Origin: Luteimonas salinisoli
GTDB taxonomy: Bacteria > Pseudomonadota > Gammaproteobacteria > Xanthomonadales > Xanthomonadaceae
NCBI RefSeq assembly: GCF_013425525.1
Contig: NZ_JACCKA010000056.1
Span: 1-39,324, forward strand
DNA length: 39,324 nucleotides
Direction of reading: 5' to 3'
The notes below the pieces were generated by a model, which was not told where the DNA came from, made no database searches, and saw only the letters and a list, made by a program, of their open reading frames with translations. A program made the position numbers and the translations under genes. Positions 22,630 to 31,057 of this stretch are shown piece after piece. Numbering within the stretch: position 1 is the first letter of the stretch; the number at the start of each line of letters is the position of its first letter.

Positions 22630-24989
22630 GCCGCCGGCAGCCGAACGTCGACGCGGCTGCTGCGACCGGACCGGATGTCGCCGATGCAGTCGCCATCCAG
22701 CAGTTCGCCGTCGACGCGCACCTCGATCGACGCCACGCCGGACTGGCGGAGGTAGTGGACGTCGAAGCGGGCGCCGCGGAACGCGCGCTCGGCCCGGGCC
22801 GTCTGCCAGTCGCGCGGCAGCTGCGGTGCCACCCGCAGCCCATCGGCGCAGCCCTTCAGGCCGAACAGGTCCTCGATCAGGATGCGGTACGCCCAGGCGG
22901 CGGTGCCGGTATTGAACAGCTGGCTGGAGCGCCCGGCGGTGCGCGGGTGCTCCCGCCAGGCGCCGCGGTAGTAGTTGGGGATGAACACCGGCAGCTGCCC
23001 GCGCTGCTGGTAGTCGGCCTCGTCCGGGCCGCACAGCATCCGCCGCAGCAGGCGCCAGGCGCGCTCGGACTCGCCGACGGCATACAGGGCATGGACGTAG
23101 AACGCCGCGGCGTGGTTGTAGACCGAGCCGTTCTCCGCGGTGCCGGGAAACTTCTGGGTCAGGCGGCCCACGTCCTCGCGCATGGCGGTATAGGCCGGCG
23201 CCAGCATCATCGCTCCGTACGGCGTTTCCAACTGCGCCTCGACGGCGCGGATCATCAGCGTGCGCTGGCGCGCATCCGCGGTACCGGCCAGGATCGCCCA
23301 GCTCTGCGGGTTGAGGTAGATGCGTCCCTCGGCGTCGTTCGCCACGCCGAACGCCACGCCGTCGTCGGTGATGCCGCGGGCGTACCACTCGCCGTCCCAC
23401 AGGTGCGCGTTCACCGCCTGGTTGATGGCCCGGGCACCGGCGCGGAACTCGTCGGCGAGCCCGGCGCGACCGTGGCGCTCGCAGACACCGGCCCACAGTC
23501 CGAGCGCATGGGCGGCGGCCACCGACAGCCAGCCGGACACGCCCTTGCCCCTGTGGCCGACCATGTTCATCGGGTCGCACCAGTCGCCCTGGCCGATGTA
23601 GCTCAGGCCGCGCGCGTCGCGCGCGCCCAGCAGCCAGCGCATCGCCCTGCAGATGCGCTCGAAGGCGGTGAGGGCGCGCCCGGCGCCGTCCTCGACCGGC
23701 GCGTCGAGGATGCCGTCGTCGCCGGTCTCGTCCAGGTAGGCGCGCAGGCACACCGGCAGCCAGACGCAATGGTCGGTATGCGGCACCTGGTTGATGTACT
23801 TCAGCTCCGCGCCCGGCGCCAGCAGGATGCCATCGGGCATCGCGCCCCCGGCTTCCTGCTGCGACAGCGCGTGGAGGAACGCCGCGCGCGCCGTCGAAGG
23901 CGCGATGAAGCTCATCCCCATGTGGTCCTGCAGGTAGTTGCGGGTCTGCGGATCGGTGGTCAGGCGGTTGGTGTCGCCGTGGTAGTACACCTGTCGCGGC
24001 AACCAGTGGTTCACGAACCGGTCCAGGTGCCGGTCCGGGGTCTCGATGCGCAGCACGCCGCGGCCGTGGGCGATGTAGGCGGCGTAGTCCGCGCGTGCCC
24101 GGTCGAAGCCGGCATCGTCCAGGTAGCGCGCGCGCAGGCGGGCGATGTCGGCATCGTCGCGTGCGGGGGCCAGCAGGAAGCGGTATTCCTCCGTCTGGTC
24201 TGGCGCCAGCCCGATGCGGTACTGCAGCACCGCGGCCGGCGTCTCGTGCAGCGCATCGCCGTTGCCCAGCAGCGCCTGTCGCACCCCGTCCGGGGCGTGC
24301 AGGCCGCCTTCGCCCTCGAACGCTTCGCGTGAGGCTTCGAAGGCGACGGGCTCGCGGTCGTGCAGGAAGCAGGTGCGATCGTTGAAGTCGCGCTGGCGCG
24401 GCCAGTCCTCGACCTTCTGGTACGGGGTGACGCTGGATGCCACCACGCCGCCCAGATCGAGACGGTAGCGGGCGGACTGGTTCATCCAGCTCATGTAGCC
24501 GATCGGCACGTAGGGATAGACGCCGAGCCGACGGCTGCGGCCGGAGAGGTTGGTGACCCGGATCCGCCACAGCTCCACCGCCGCGTCGGCGGCCAGGGCC
24601 ACTTCCATCTCCACCCGCACGCCGAGGCATTGCACGGTCCAGCGGATGTCGCTGCCGCCGACCGAGAACTCGAAGCGGTCGGGCTTCGCCCGCACCGGCT
24701 CGTGGGGCGCTGAGAAGACCGCTCCGGTCTCTTCGTCCTTGATGTAGCAGAAGCGCCCCGGATGGTGGGCGTAGTACGGCTGCTCCGGCTGCATGAAGGT
24801 CGCGGCTTCGAGGTTCGGCGCGTGGGTGTAGCGTGCGGGTTCCGGCTGCATGAAGCGGGCCACCGCGAAGCCCCGGCAGTTGACCTGCATCATCATCAGG
24901 CGGTTCCAGAGGAACCCTGCCGCCCGCGGCATCGCGCTGGGGTCGGTCAGCACGAAACGCTCGCCGTCTTCGGTGGCGCGTACCAGCAT
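22626..24989 (-). CDS. GH94 family phosphorylase, probably cellobionic acid phosphorylase
   Basis: 787 residues. The N-terminal beta-sandwich ([40 protein letters not shown]) and (alpha/alpha)6 barrel are those of GH94. The catalytic region [18 protein letters not shown] carries the D-W-x-D motif (Asp469, Asp472). Other marks are [30 protein letters not shown] and [21 protein letters not shown] cellobionic acid phosphorylase of this family is known from Xanthomonas; it converts cellobionate and phosphate into glucose-1-phosphate and gluconate. The adjacent gluconokinase and absence of a second sugar kinase favour an aldonate substrate over cellobiose. Cellobiose or another beta-glucoside remains possible. 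Confidence 0.85.
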   Translation of the reverse strand: MLVRATEDGERFVLTDPSAMPRAAGFLWNRLMMMQVNCRGFAVARFMQPEPARYTHAPNLEAATFMQPEQPYYAHHPGRFCYIKDEETGAVFSAPHEPVRAKPDRFEFSVGGSDIRWTVQCLGVRVEMEVALAADAAVELWRIRVTNLSGRSRRLGVYPYVPIGYMSWMNQSARYRLDLGGVVASSVTPYQKVEDWPRQRDFNDRTCFLHDREPVAFEASREAFEGEGGLHAPDGVRQALLGNGDALHETPAAVLQYRIGLAPDQTEEYRFLLAPARDDADIARLRARYLDDAGFDRARADYAAYIAHGRGVLRIETPDRHLDRFVNHWLPRQVYYHGDTNRLTTDPQTRNYLQDHMGMSFIAPSTARAAFLHALSQQEAGGAMPDGILLAPGAELKYINQVPHTDHCVWLPVCLRAYLDETGDDGILDAPVEDGAGRALTAFERICRAMRWLLGARDARGLSYIGQGDWCDPMNMVGHRGKGVSGWLSVAAAHALGLWAGVCERHGRAGLADEFRAGARAINQAVNAHLWDGEWYARGITDDGVAFGVANDAEGRIYLNPQSWAILAGTADARQRTLMIRAVEAQLETPYGAMMLAPAYTAMREDVGRLTQKFPGTAENGSVYNHAAAFYVHALYAVGESERAWRLLRRMLCGPDEADYQQRGQLPVFIPNYYRGAWREHPRTAGRSSQLFNTGTAAWAYRILIEDLFGLKGCADGLRVAPQLPRDWQTARAERAFRGARFDVHYLRQSGVASIEVRVDGELLDGDCIGDIRSGRSSRVDVRLPAA

Positions 24990-25001
24990 GCAGTGTCTCC
25001 G

Positions 25002-26654
25002 TCAGTCGCCGGCCTGTTGCCGGGCCGTCAGGTCCAGCTGGATCCGTTCCAGCCGCGGGGCGGTCAGATCGTAGAACCGCAGCGCGAACATCGCGACCAG
25101 CGCGAACGCCCCGGGCACCGCGGTCTGCAGGAGCACGATCCCGGTCTGCGAGGCGCCGCTCTGCGCCTGGTTGGCGGCGTAGCCCATCGCCGCCAGTACC
25201 CAGCCGACGCCGGCCGCGCCGAGCGCACCGCCGAGCTTCTGCGAGAAGGTGGCCGCCGAGAACGTCATCCCGGTGGCACGGCGGCCGGTCTTCCACTCGT
25301 TGTAGTCGGCGGCGTCGGCGTACATCGACCAGGTCAGCGGCGACTTGGGCCCCAGCGCCAGGCTGATCAGGATGTTGAGCAGGAACATGACGACGATTTC
25401 CACCGGCAGGTCGGCGCTGTCGACGCGGTTGCCGTCGGCGCCGGTGCGGACCACGCTGACCACCTGGCCGTTGGCGCCGTCGAGGGTCAGGCTGGGGCCG
25501 CTGCCCTCCAGGTCCACGCGGCTGCGCACGATCCAGAAGGCGTTCTCGTGGCGGGTCCAGCGGTAGCTGTCGCCCGGACGCGCCGGGGCATCGAGCATCG
25601 CATCCGCCCGCAGCGTCACCGGGGCGTTGCCGGAGATGGTCACCACGCCGTTGGAGGCGGGCGCCGGGACGAAGGCGTAGCCGATCGACAGCAGGCCGAC
25701 GATCGCCATCGTGACCATCAGCAGCCGGACCTTGTCGAAGCGCCGCGCCAGCCAGGGAGTGGCCAGCGCGCCGACCGCGTAGGCCGCCATCTGCAGGCCG
25801 ATGTACGCGCCCATCAGGTCGGGACGCTGCACGAAGTACTTGAAGTAGTAGGCCGCCGAGCTGCCGCGCAGCACGATGGTGATCATGACGATCATGGCCA
25901 GGGCGAACAGCACCACCCAGGGCCGGTTCTTCAGCAGGTCGGCGATGTCCGCCAGCGGGCTGGTCTTCTGCGCCGCCGGCGGTGCGACCCGTTCTCGAGT
26001 GGTGAGGAAAGTGACAAGAAACAGCACCGTGGCCACGGTGCTGTACAGCACCATCGTCAGCTGCCAGCCGCGCGCCGGATCGCCGTCGCCGAACCAGGCC
26101 GCGAGGTCCGGGGTCGCGGCGCCGACCACGATGCCGGTCAGGTAGGCGAAGAAGAAGCGGATGCCGAAGATCGAGCTGCGCTCGCCGCCGTCGGCGGTCA
26201 GTACCCCGGCGAGCGAGTTGTAGGGGATGTTGACCAGGGTGTAGCAGAGCATCATCGCGCTGTAGGTGGCATAGACCCAGATCAGCTTGCCGGTGTCGCC
26301 CAGATCCGGCGTGCTCATGGTGAGGATCGCCGAGCCCATCAGCGGCAGCGCGCCGAACAGCAGGTAGGGGCGGAACTTGCCCCAGCGGGAGCGAGTGCGG
26401 TCGGCGATCGCACCGATCGCGGGATCGGTGAACGCGTCGATGATGCGGGTGGCGGCGAACATCCAGGCCGCGGCGGACGCGGAAATGCCGAACACGTCGG
26501 TGTAGAAGTACAGCAGGTACGAGCCGATGATGACCCAGTAGAAATTGAAGCCTGCATCGCCGAGGCCGAAGCCGATCTTCTCGCCGAACCCGAGCGTGGC
26601 AGTCCTGTCGCTTGCCGGACGTCGGCCGTCCTTCGCCTCTTGAATGGCTGTCAC
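25002..26654 (-). CDS. GPH-family (MFS) sugar:cation symporter with inserted extramembrane segment
   Basis: 550 residues from GTG 26654, with GGAG seven bases upstream. The transporter opens GEKIGFGLGDAGFNFYWVII and carries the GPH motif DPAIGAIADRTRSRWGKFRP (about 77-96); a late WSMYADAADYNEWKTGRRAT is also typical. Residues about 330-416 are a soluble, beta-rich insert (VVTISGNAPVTLRADAM, SYRWTRHENAFWIVRSRVDL) between two helices. The insert is not typical of the shorter, 450-residue family members. It lies 12 bases upstream of the GH94 gene, so it probably imports the GH94 substrate (aldonate or glycoside disaccharide) at the inner membrane. Confidence 0.88.
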   Translation of the reverse strand: MTAIQEAKDGRRPASDRTATLGFGEKIGFGLGDAGFNFYWVIIGSYLLYFYTDVFGISASAAAWMFAATRIIDAFTDPAIGAIADRTRSRWGKFRPYLLFGALPLMGSAILTMSTPDLGDTGKLIWVYATYSAMMLCYTLVNIPYNSLAGVLTADGGERSSIFGIRFFFAYLTGIVVGAATPDLAAWFGDGDPARGWQLTMVLYSTVATVLFLVTFLTTRERVAPPAAQKTSPLADIADLLKNRPWVVLFALAMIVMITIVLRGSSAAYYFKYFVQRPDLMGAYIGLQMAAYAVGALATPWLARRFDKVRLLMVTMAIVGLLSIGYAFVPAPASNGVVTISGNAPVTLRADAMLDAPARPGDSYRWTRHENAFWIVRSRVDLEGSGPSLTLDGANGQVVSVVRTGADGNRVDSADLPVEIVVMFLLNILISLALGPKSPLTWSMYADAADYNEWKTGRRATGMTFSAATFSQKLGGALGAAGVGWVLAAMGYAANQAQSGASQTGIVLLQTAVPGAFALVAMFALRFYDLTAPRLERIQLDLTARQQAGD

Positions 26655-27080
26655 GTTCCGCTCCCCGGGCCTGTGTCTTCGGCTGTCGGCAACCGATGTG
26701 GTTAACGCTAACATGGCCGCGACGTTGCGCATGCCCGGGTTGCGTGCGAGGGCGCTCCCGATCCGGGGAGAGGTGCATGACGAACGGCCGCGGACCGGGC
26801 ACGAGCCGGAGCGGCACCGGTGCCAGGAGGCCGCGCGCGACGTCAGGGATGCCGGCCTGCGCGGCGAATACAGGTGACCGGGCCGGCCAGGCATCGGGAC
26901 GCGACGGCCGCCCAGCCGGACCTGGCCTGGCGGCGCCCACGCAGAGCCCGACCGCCATGGACGTTGCCGTCGACCGTGACGCAGTCGCTGTTCTCGCGGG
27001 CGGCACCGATGGCAGAGTGTTGGCGCCGCAGGAAGCACGGCCTCGTGCTTCCGCACCATCACGCGACCAGGGGGATCCAC
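26655..27080. promoter_or_regulatory. Divergent intergenic region with promoters
   Basis: A 426-bp gap between the transporter operon (minus) and the beta-helix gene (plus). The only strong signal is the LacI-type operator at 26701-26712. I see no convincing -35/-10 pair and no further gene; the frames crossing it have no family resemblance. Confidence 0.5.
26701..26712. promoter_or_regulatory. Putative LacI/GalR-family operator
   Basis: GTTAACGCTAAC is an inverted repeat around a central CG with one mismatched pair, the pattern of LacI-family operators. It lies 47 bases upstream of the transporter start, suited to repressing the operon. No LacI-family gene is in the window, so the regulator would be elsewhere. 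Confidence 0.55.
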
Positions 27081-29156
27081 GTGAGCATCAGTCAATGGAC
27101 GCCGCTTTCCAGGCTTGGAAAGGCGGCCAAGGTCTTGGGCGCCGCCTCGTCCATCTTCGTGTTGGGCATCGCCGCGCCCGTAGCCGCGGCGCAACAGCCG
27201 GTCGCGAGCTTTCAGTGGCCGGTCGAGCCGCCGGCGCGGATCTGCGGCAACACCGCGCTGCTCGCCGGGCCGGAGGCGCCTCCCGACGGCGCAGTGGTGG
27301 TGCCGGCAGGGGACCATAGCGGTTTCGACTTCAACCGTCCCGGCGCGACCTTCTGGTTCGCGCCAGGCGTGCACACGCTGGGCGACGACCTCTATGGACA
27401 GATCATCGCCCGCGACGGCGCGACCTACGTCGGCGCTCCGGGCGCGGTCCTCGACGGGCGCAACCTCAATCTCTACGCGTTCACCGGCCGCGCGCGCAAC
27501 GTCACGGTCCGCCATCTCACCGTCCGCAACTTCGGCCGCGGCCTGGACAACAACAACGAGGGCGTGGTGAACCACGACGCCGGCGACGACTGGCTGATCG
27601 AGTACAACACCATCTCGGACAACGATGGCGCCGGCGTTTTCCTCGGCAGCGACAATACGGTGCGCTACAACTGCCTGAAGGACAACGGCCAATACGGCTT
27701 CAGCATGTACAAGCCGCCGGTCGAGGGCGATTCTGCAATCAAGAACATCGTGCTGGATCACAACGAGATCGCCGGCAACAATACCGACGACTGGGAAGCC
27801 CTCGAGCCCGGCTGCGGCTGCACCGGCGGCGGCAAGTTCTGGGACGTCGAGGGCGCGCGCGTCACTCACAACTGGGTGCACGACAACAAGAGCGTCGGCC
27901 TGTGGGCGGATACCAACAACATCGACTTCCTGTTCGAAGGCAACTACATCGCCGACAACGACGATGAAGGCATCTGGTACGAGATCAGCTACAACGCAAC
28001 CATCCGCGGCAACACCTTGCTGAACAATGCCTGGGTGAAGGGCCAGCGCAACCAGGGGTCGCCGGCGCCCGCCGTCTACCTGTCCGAGTCGGGCGGCGAT
28101 CCGCGCCTGGCCAGCGTGGTTTCCGGTGCCGCCAAGATCCGGGTTCACGACAACTACTTCGAGAACAACTTCTCGGGCGTATCGATCTACGAGAACCCCA
28201 ACCGCTTCTGCAATTCCAACGGCAATACCAGCAAGGGCTATTGCACGCCGCTCGTGCGCCCCACGCTGATCCCCAGGCCGCACGACTACGACTACGTCGA
28301 TCCGATCAACGCCGGCCACCCGTGCTACGCGCAGATCGACAGCGAACCCTATCTCACGGATTGCCGCTGGCGATCCCGCGAGATCGAGGTCACCGGCAAC
28401 GAGTTCCACTTCGACCCCGGGGTCGTCCCCTGCGCGGGTAGCGGCTACTGCGGGGTGCAGGCGCTGATCGCCACCGGCGCCGACAACCTTCCCTGGTCGC
28501 CCTATACGGTCGCGGGCGTGCAGGACGAGGTGATGTTCGACGCCAACAACAAGTTCTCCGGCAACCACTATTACGGCCCGTGGAAGTTCGCCAAGCGCTG
28601 GGGCGAGCGCATCGGCTTCGCCGCATGGCAGGCCGCGCCGTACCTGCAGGACGTGGACAGCACCAGCGACCAGGTCGGCGGCGTTCCCGGCCCGACCGGA
28701 AACCTGGTCGATCCGGACACCGCGACGCTCGAAGGTTCGCTGGGCCTGTGGAACGGCTGGTACGGCGCCGCCGTCGCCCGCAGCGCGGCGCAGGCGCACG
28801 GCGGCAGCCACAGCCTGCGGGTGGACATCGCCGACGCCTACTGGGGCGTGGAGGCGGCGAACTATCCGGGCTATGCCGCCTCGCCCGGCGTCAAATCGGT
28901 GAGCGTCTGGGCGAGGGCAGGCACCGGCGTGCCCGTCAACCCCAGACTGGTGCTGGACTGGCGTGCGGAAGATGGACGGGTGCTGGATTCCAGCGTCATC
29001 GTATTGCCGGCCTCGAGCGCCGACTGGCAACAGGCGACCGCTGCCGTGGAGGCGCCCGCGGGCACGAGTTCGGTGCTGGTGGTCCTGGTCGGGTCGGGGA
29101 GTGCCGGCATGTCGTTCCACCTGGACGACCTGAGCATCGAGGCCGTCCAGCCCTAG
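27081..29156 (+). CDS. Secreted right-handed beta-helix protein with C-terminal carbohydrate-binding-like domain
   Basis: 691 residues from GTG 27081, with AGGGGG about seven bases upstream. A signal peptide runs to about residue 38 (IAAPVAAAQQ). Residues about 55-545 carry many parallel beta-helix (PbH1) rungs: VTVRHLTVRNFGRGLDNNNE, WLIEYNTISDNDGAGVFLGS, VTHNWVHDNKSVGLWADTNN, IDFLFEGNYIADNDDEGIWY. The last 140 residues (TLEGSLGLWNGWYGAAVARS to SFHLDDLSIEAVQP) form a jelly-roll of the CBM4/9 or CBM-like kind. Such proteins are usually polysaccharide lyases or glycoside hydrolases, but I cannot name the enzyme class. Its divergence from the transporter operon links it to polysaccharide use. 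Confidence 0.82.
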   Translation: MSISQWTPLSRLGKAAKVLGAASSIFVLGIAAPVAAAQQPVASFQWPVEPPARICGNTALLAGPEAPPDGAVVVPAGDHSGFDFNRPGATFWFAPGVHTLGDDLYGQIIARDGATYVGAPGAVLDGRNLNLYAFTGRARNVTVRHLTVRNFGRGLDNNNEGVVNHDAGDDWLIEYNTISDNDGAGVFLGSDNTVRYNCLKDNGQYGFSMYKPPVEGDSAIKNIVLDHNEIAGNNTDDWEALEPGCGCTGGGKFWDVEGARVTHNWVHDNKSVGLWADTNNIDFLFEGNYIADNDDEGIWYEISYNATIRGNTLLNNAWVKGQRNQGSPAPAVYLSESGGDPRLASVVSGAAKIRVHDNYFENNFSGVSIYENPNRFCNSNGNTSKGYCTPLVRPTLIPRPHDYDYVDPINAGHPCYAQIDSEPYLTDCRWRSREIEVTGNEFHFDPGVVPCAGSGYCGVQALIATGADNLPWSPYTVAGVQDEVMFDANNKFSGNHYYGPWKFAKRWGERIGFAAWQAAPYLQDVDSTSDQVGGVPGPTGNLVDPDTATLEGSLGLWNGWYGAAVARSAAQAHGGSHSLRVDIADAYWGVEAANYPGYAASPGVKSVSVWARAGTGVPVNPRLVLDWRAEDGRVLDSSVIVLPASSADWQQATAAVEAPAGTSSVLVVLVGSGSAGMSFHLDDLSIEAVQP

Positions 29157-29181
29157 CGGGGCAGGCGAACGGATGCAAGCG

Positions 29182-29214
29182 GCCGGCCTGCGTGCGCCAT
29201 CGCATCAGGCCGGC
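29182..29214. terminator. Bidirectional terminator-type hairpin
   Basis: GCCGGCCTG (29182-29190) is complementary to CAGGCCGGC (29206-29214), and TGCG/CGCA inside adds four pairs before a short loop. It lies between the convergent beta-helix and azoreductase genes and overlaps the end of the latter. There is no T-run. Confidence 0.5.
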
Positions 29215-29915
29215 AGCGGTTGCCGGACCCCGGCGGTTGCCGCGGTCTCGGCCAGCAGGGCATCGACCAGGCCGTCGACCTTCGCCTGCGCTTCGGCCAC
29301 CGATGCGGCCAGGCGCGCGTCGCCGAACTCCTCGTATTCGATGGCGATGCTGCGCAGGTCATGGATGCCGATGAACCCGAGCGCGGTGCGCAGGTGCGGG
29401 TCGAGGTGGTTCATGTGCGCCAGCGGGCCGCCCTGGTCCATGCCGTGCCCGCCCCGCGAGGACAGCAGCGCCACCCGCCTTGGCCGGTCGGCGAGCAGCT
29501 GGATGTAGGGATCGTCGCCGCGGGACGGATCGAACGCCACGGTGCGGCCGATCCGCACGATGCTGTCCACCCAGGCCTTCAGCGGCGCGGGCATGCCGAA
29601 GTTGTACAGCGGTGCGCCGATCACCAGCAGGTCGGTATCGATCAACTCATCGACCATGGCATCGCTCTCCGCCAGCCGCTCGGTCATCCACGGTTCGCGT
29701 GCGTCGCGGCGGGTGAATTCGGCGCGGATCCAGTCGTGATCGACCAGCCTCGGCGGCGCCGCGCCGAGATCGCGATAGCGCACCGGGTCGCGTGGGCGAG
29801 CGGCGCGCCAGCGGGCGACGAAGCGGTGGCTCAGCGCGCGGGTGTGCGAACCATGCGGGTCGATGCCGTGGCGGCCGGGGCGGGCGCTGGCGTCCAGGTG
29901 CAGCAGGCGGATCAT
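29205..29915 (-). CDS. azoR: FMN-dependent NADH-azoreductase family protein
   Basis: 236 residues. AAGGAG seven bases upstream sets the start at 29915. The flavodoxin-like fold shows MIRLLHLDASARPGRHG (phosphate loop region), VIGAPLYNFGMPAPLKAWVD, then IVRIGRTVAFDPSR and LLSSRGGHG, all typical of AzoR. These cytoplasmic enzymes reduce azo dyes and quinones with FMN and NAD(P)H. It is divergent from a LysR gene, which is a common arrangement and suggests that regulator controls it. The gene symbol is by family; the substrate is not known. Confidence 0.9.
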   Translation of the reverse strand: MIRLLHLDASARPGRHGIDPHGSHTRALSHRFVARWRAARPRDPVRYRDLGAAPPRLVDHDWIRAEFTRRDAREPWMTERLAESDAMVDELIDTDLLVIGAPLYNFGMPAPLKAWVDSIVRIGRTVAFDPSRGDDPYIQLLADRPRRVALLSSRGGHGMDQGGPLAHMNHLDPHLRTALGFIGIHDLRSIAIEYEEFGDARLAASVAEAQAKVDGLVDALLAETAATAGVRQPLPA

Positions 29916-30036
29916 GGCGGGCTCCTTGTATGAATTAGCACCGTTCATGCTTGGGTGCGGAGCGTAGTACGCTAGGGCTCGACTTCACGCCAGACAAACG
30001 ATCTTTTCTCCGCCAATGAGTTAGGATAATTCACCT
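29916..30036. promoter_or_regulatory. Divergent promoter region of azoR and LysR gene
   Basis: In 121 bp, a TGAATTA at 29931-29937 and its inverse TAATTCA at 30027-30033 flank the region, each within about 16 bases of a start codon. Together with a fairly AT-rich stretch these could be LysR operators. Seven-base matches are short, so this is tentative. Confidence 0.35.
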
Positions 30037-30942
30037 ATGAGCCGCCGCTTGCCATCGTTGTCGGCACTGCGTGCGTTCGAAGCCGCCGCCCGCCTGGGCA
30101 GCGCCAAGCGCGCCGCCGGCGAGCTGTCGGTCACTCCGGCCGCCATCAGCCACCAGCTCCGTCAGCTCGAGGAAGAGCTCGGCCAGGCGCTCTTCGTGCG
30201 CCGGCCCCGGCAGCTGCTGCCCACGCCGCAGGGCCAGGAACTCCAGCGGGCGCTGACCGCGGCGTTCGGAACGATCGCCGCTGCGGCGGATCGCGTGCGC
30301 GCACCGCAGCGGCGCAGCCTCACCCTGAGCGCCACCCCGGCGGTGGCGTCGCGCTGGCTGGTGCCGCGCCTGCCGCAGCTGCGCGAGGCCTGCCCGGGAC
30401 TGGACCTGCGCATCCACGTCTCGCACGAGCCGGTGGCGCTCGACGGCGTGGAGGCGGATGCGGCGATCCGCTATGGCAGCGGCCACTGGCCTGGATTGCT
30501 GGCGCACAGGCTGTTCGACAACGTGTTCGCGCCGGTGTGCAGCCCGATGCTGGGCCTGCGCGACCCGCGCGAACTGCCGCGCCACACGCTGCTGCACTTC
30601 GCTCCGCCGGGCGCGCGCAGCGCCCCGGTCGACTGGCAGGCCTGGCAACGCCGCGCGCAGGTCGCGGGTCTGGATGCCGCAGCCGGGCCGGCGTTCTCGG
30701 ACGAGACCCACACCATTTCCGCCGCGCTCGCCGGACAGGGCGTCGCCCTGATGAGCCTGGCCCTGGTCGCCGACGAACTGCATGCCGGATCGCTGCTGCG
30801 CCCGTTCGGCCCCGAGCTGCAGGCCGAGCCGTTCCATCTGGTCCATGCCGAGGACCGGCGCGAGGACTGCTGGCTGGCCACCCTGCGCGACTGGGTGCTG
30901 GGCCTGCCGCCGTTGACCCAGCCGCGGCGAGCCGCGGAGTGA
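30037..30942 (+). CDS. LysR-family regulator (GcvA-like)
   Basis: 301 residues. The winged helix is clear: LPSLSALRAFEAAARLGSAK, RAAGELSVTPAAISHQLRQL, then FVRRPRQLLPTPQGQELQRA. The effector domain has SLTLSATPAVASRWLVPRL and AAIRYGSGHWPGL, typical of the GcvA branch. It is divergent from azoR across 121 bp and is the obvious candidate to control it. AGGA about ten bases before the ATG is a weak ribosome site. Confidence 0.93.
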   Translation: MSRRLPSLSALRAFEAAARLGSAKRAAGELSVTPAAISHQLRQLEEELGQALFVRRPRQLLPTPQGQELQRALTAAFGTIAAAADRVRAPQRRSLTLSATPAVASRWLVPRLPQLREACPGLDLRIHVSHEPVALDGVEADAAIRYGSGHWPGLLAHRLFDNVFAPVCSPMLGLRDPRELPRHTLLHFAPPGARSAPVDWQAWQRRAQVAGLDAAAGPAFSDETHTISAALAGQGVALMSLALVADELHAGSLLRPFGPELQAEPFHLVHAEDRREDCWLATLRDWVLGLPPLTQPRRAAE

Positions 30943-30946
30943 GTGC

Positions 30947-30960
30947 GGGGCGAACGCCCC
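30947..30960. terminator. Short hairpin after the GcvA-like gene
   Basis: GGGGCG-AA-CGCCCC begins five bases after the LysR stop; six pairs, two-base loop. No T-run. Weak to moderate. Confidence 0.4.
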
Positions 30961-31057
30961 GGCGCGGGCGAAACGGCGCCGGGCCCGTCCACCTGCGGCC
31001 CGGGAGCGCGGGCGCCGGTCCGGCATAATGCCCGCCCCTCTTCTGCATGGTGTTCCG

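Noticed and set aside
22051..27006. Very long minus-strand frame (1651 codons) running from the gluconokinase frame through the GH94 and transporter region
   Set aside because: Only its last 192 codons (gluconokinase, 22051-22629) are a gene. The rest is out of frame with the GH94 and transporter genes and is Arg/Pro-rich without domains.
25002..29120. Upstream extension of the transporter frame across the beta-helix gene to 29120
   Set aside because: It overlaps a strong plus-strand gene on the opposite strand and has no domain; the transporter starts at GTG 26654 with its own ribosome site.
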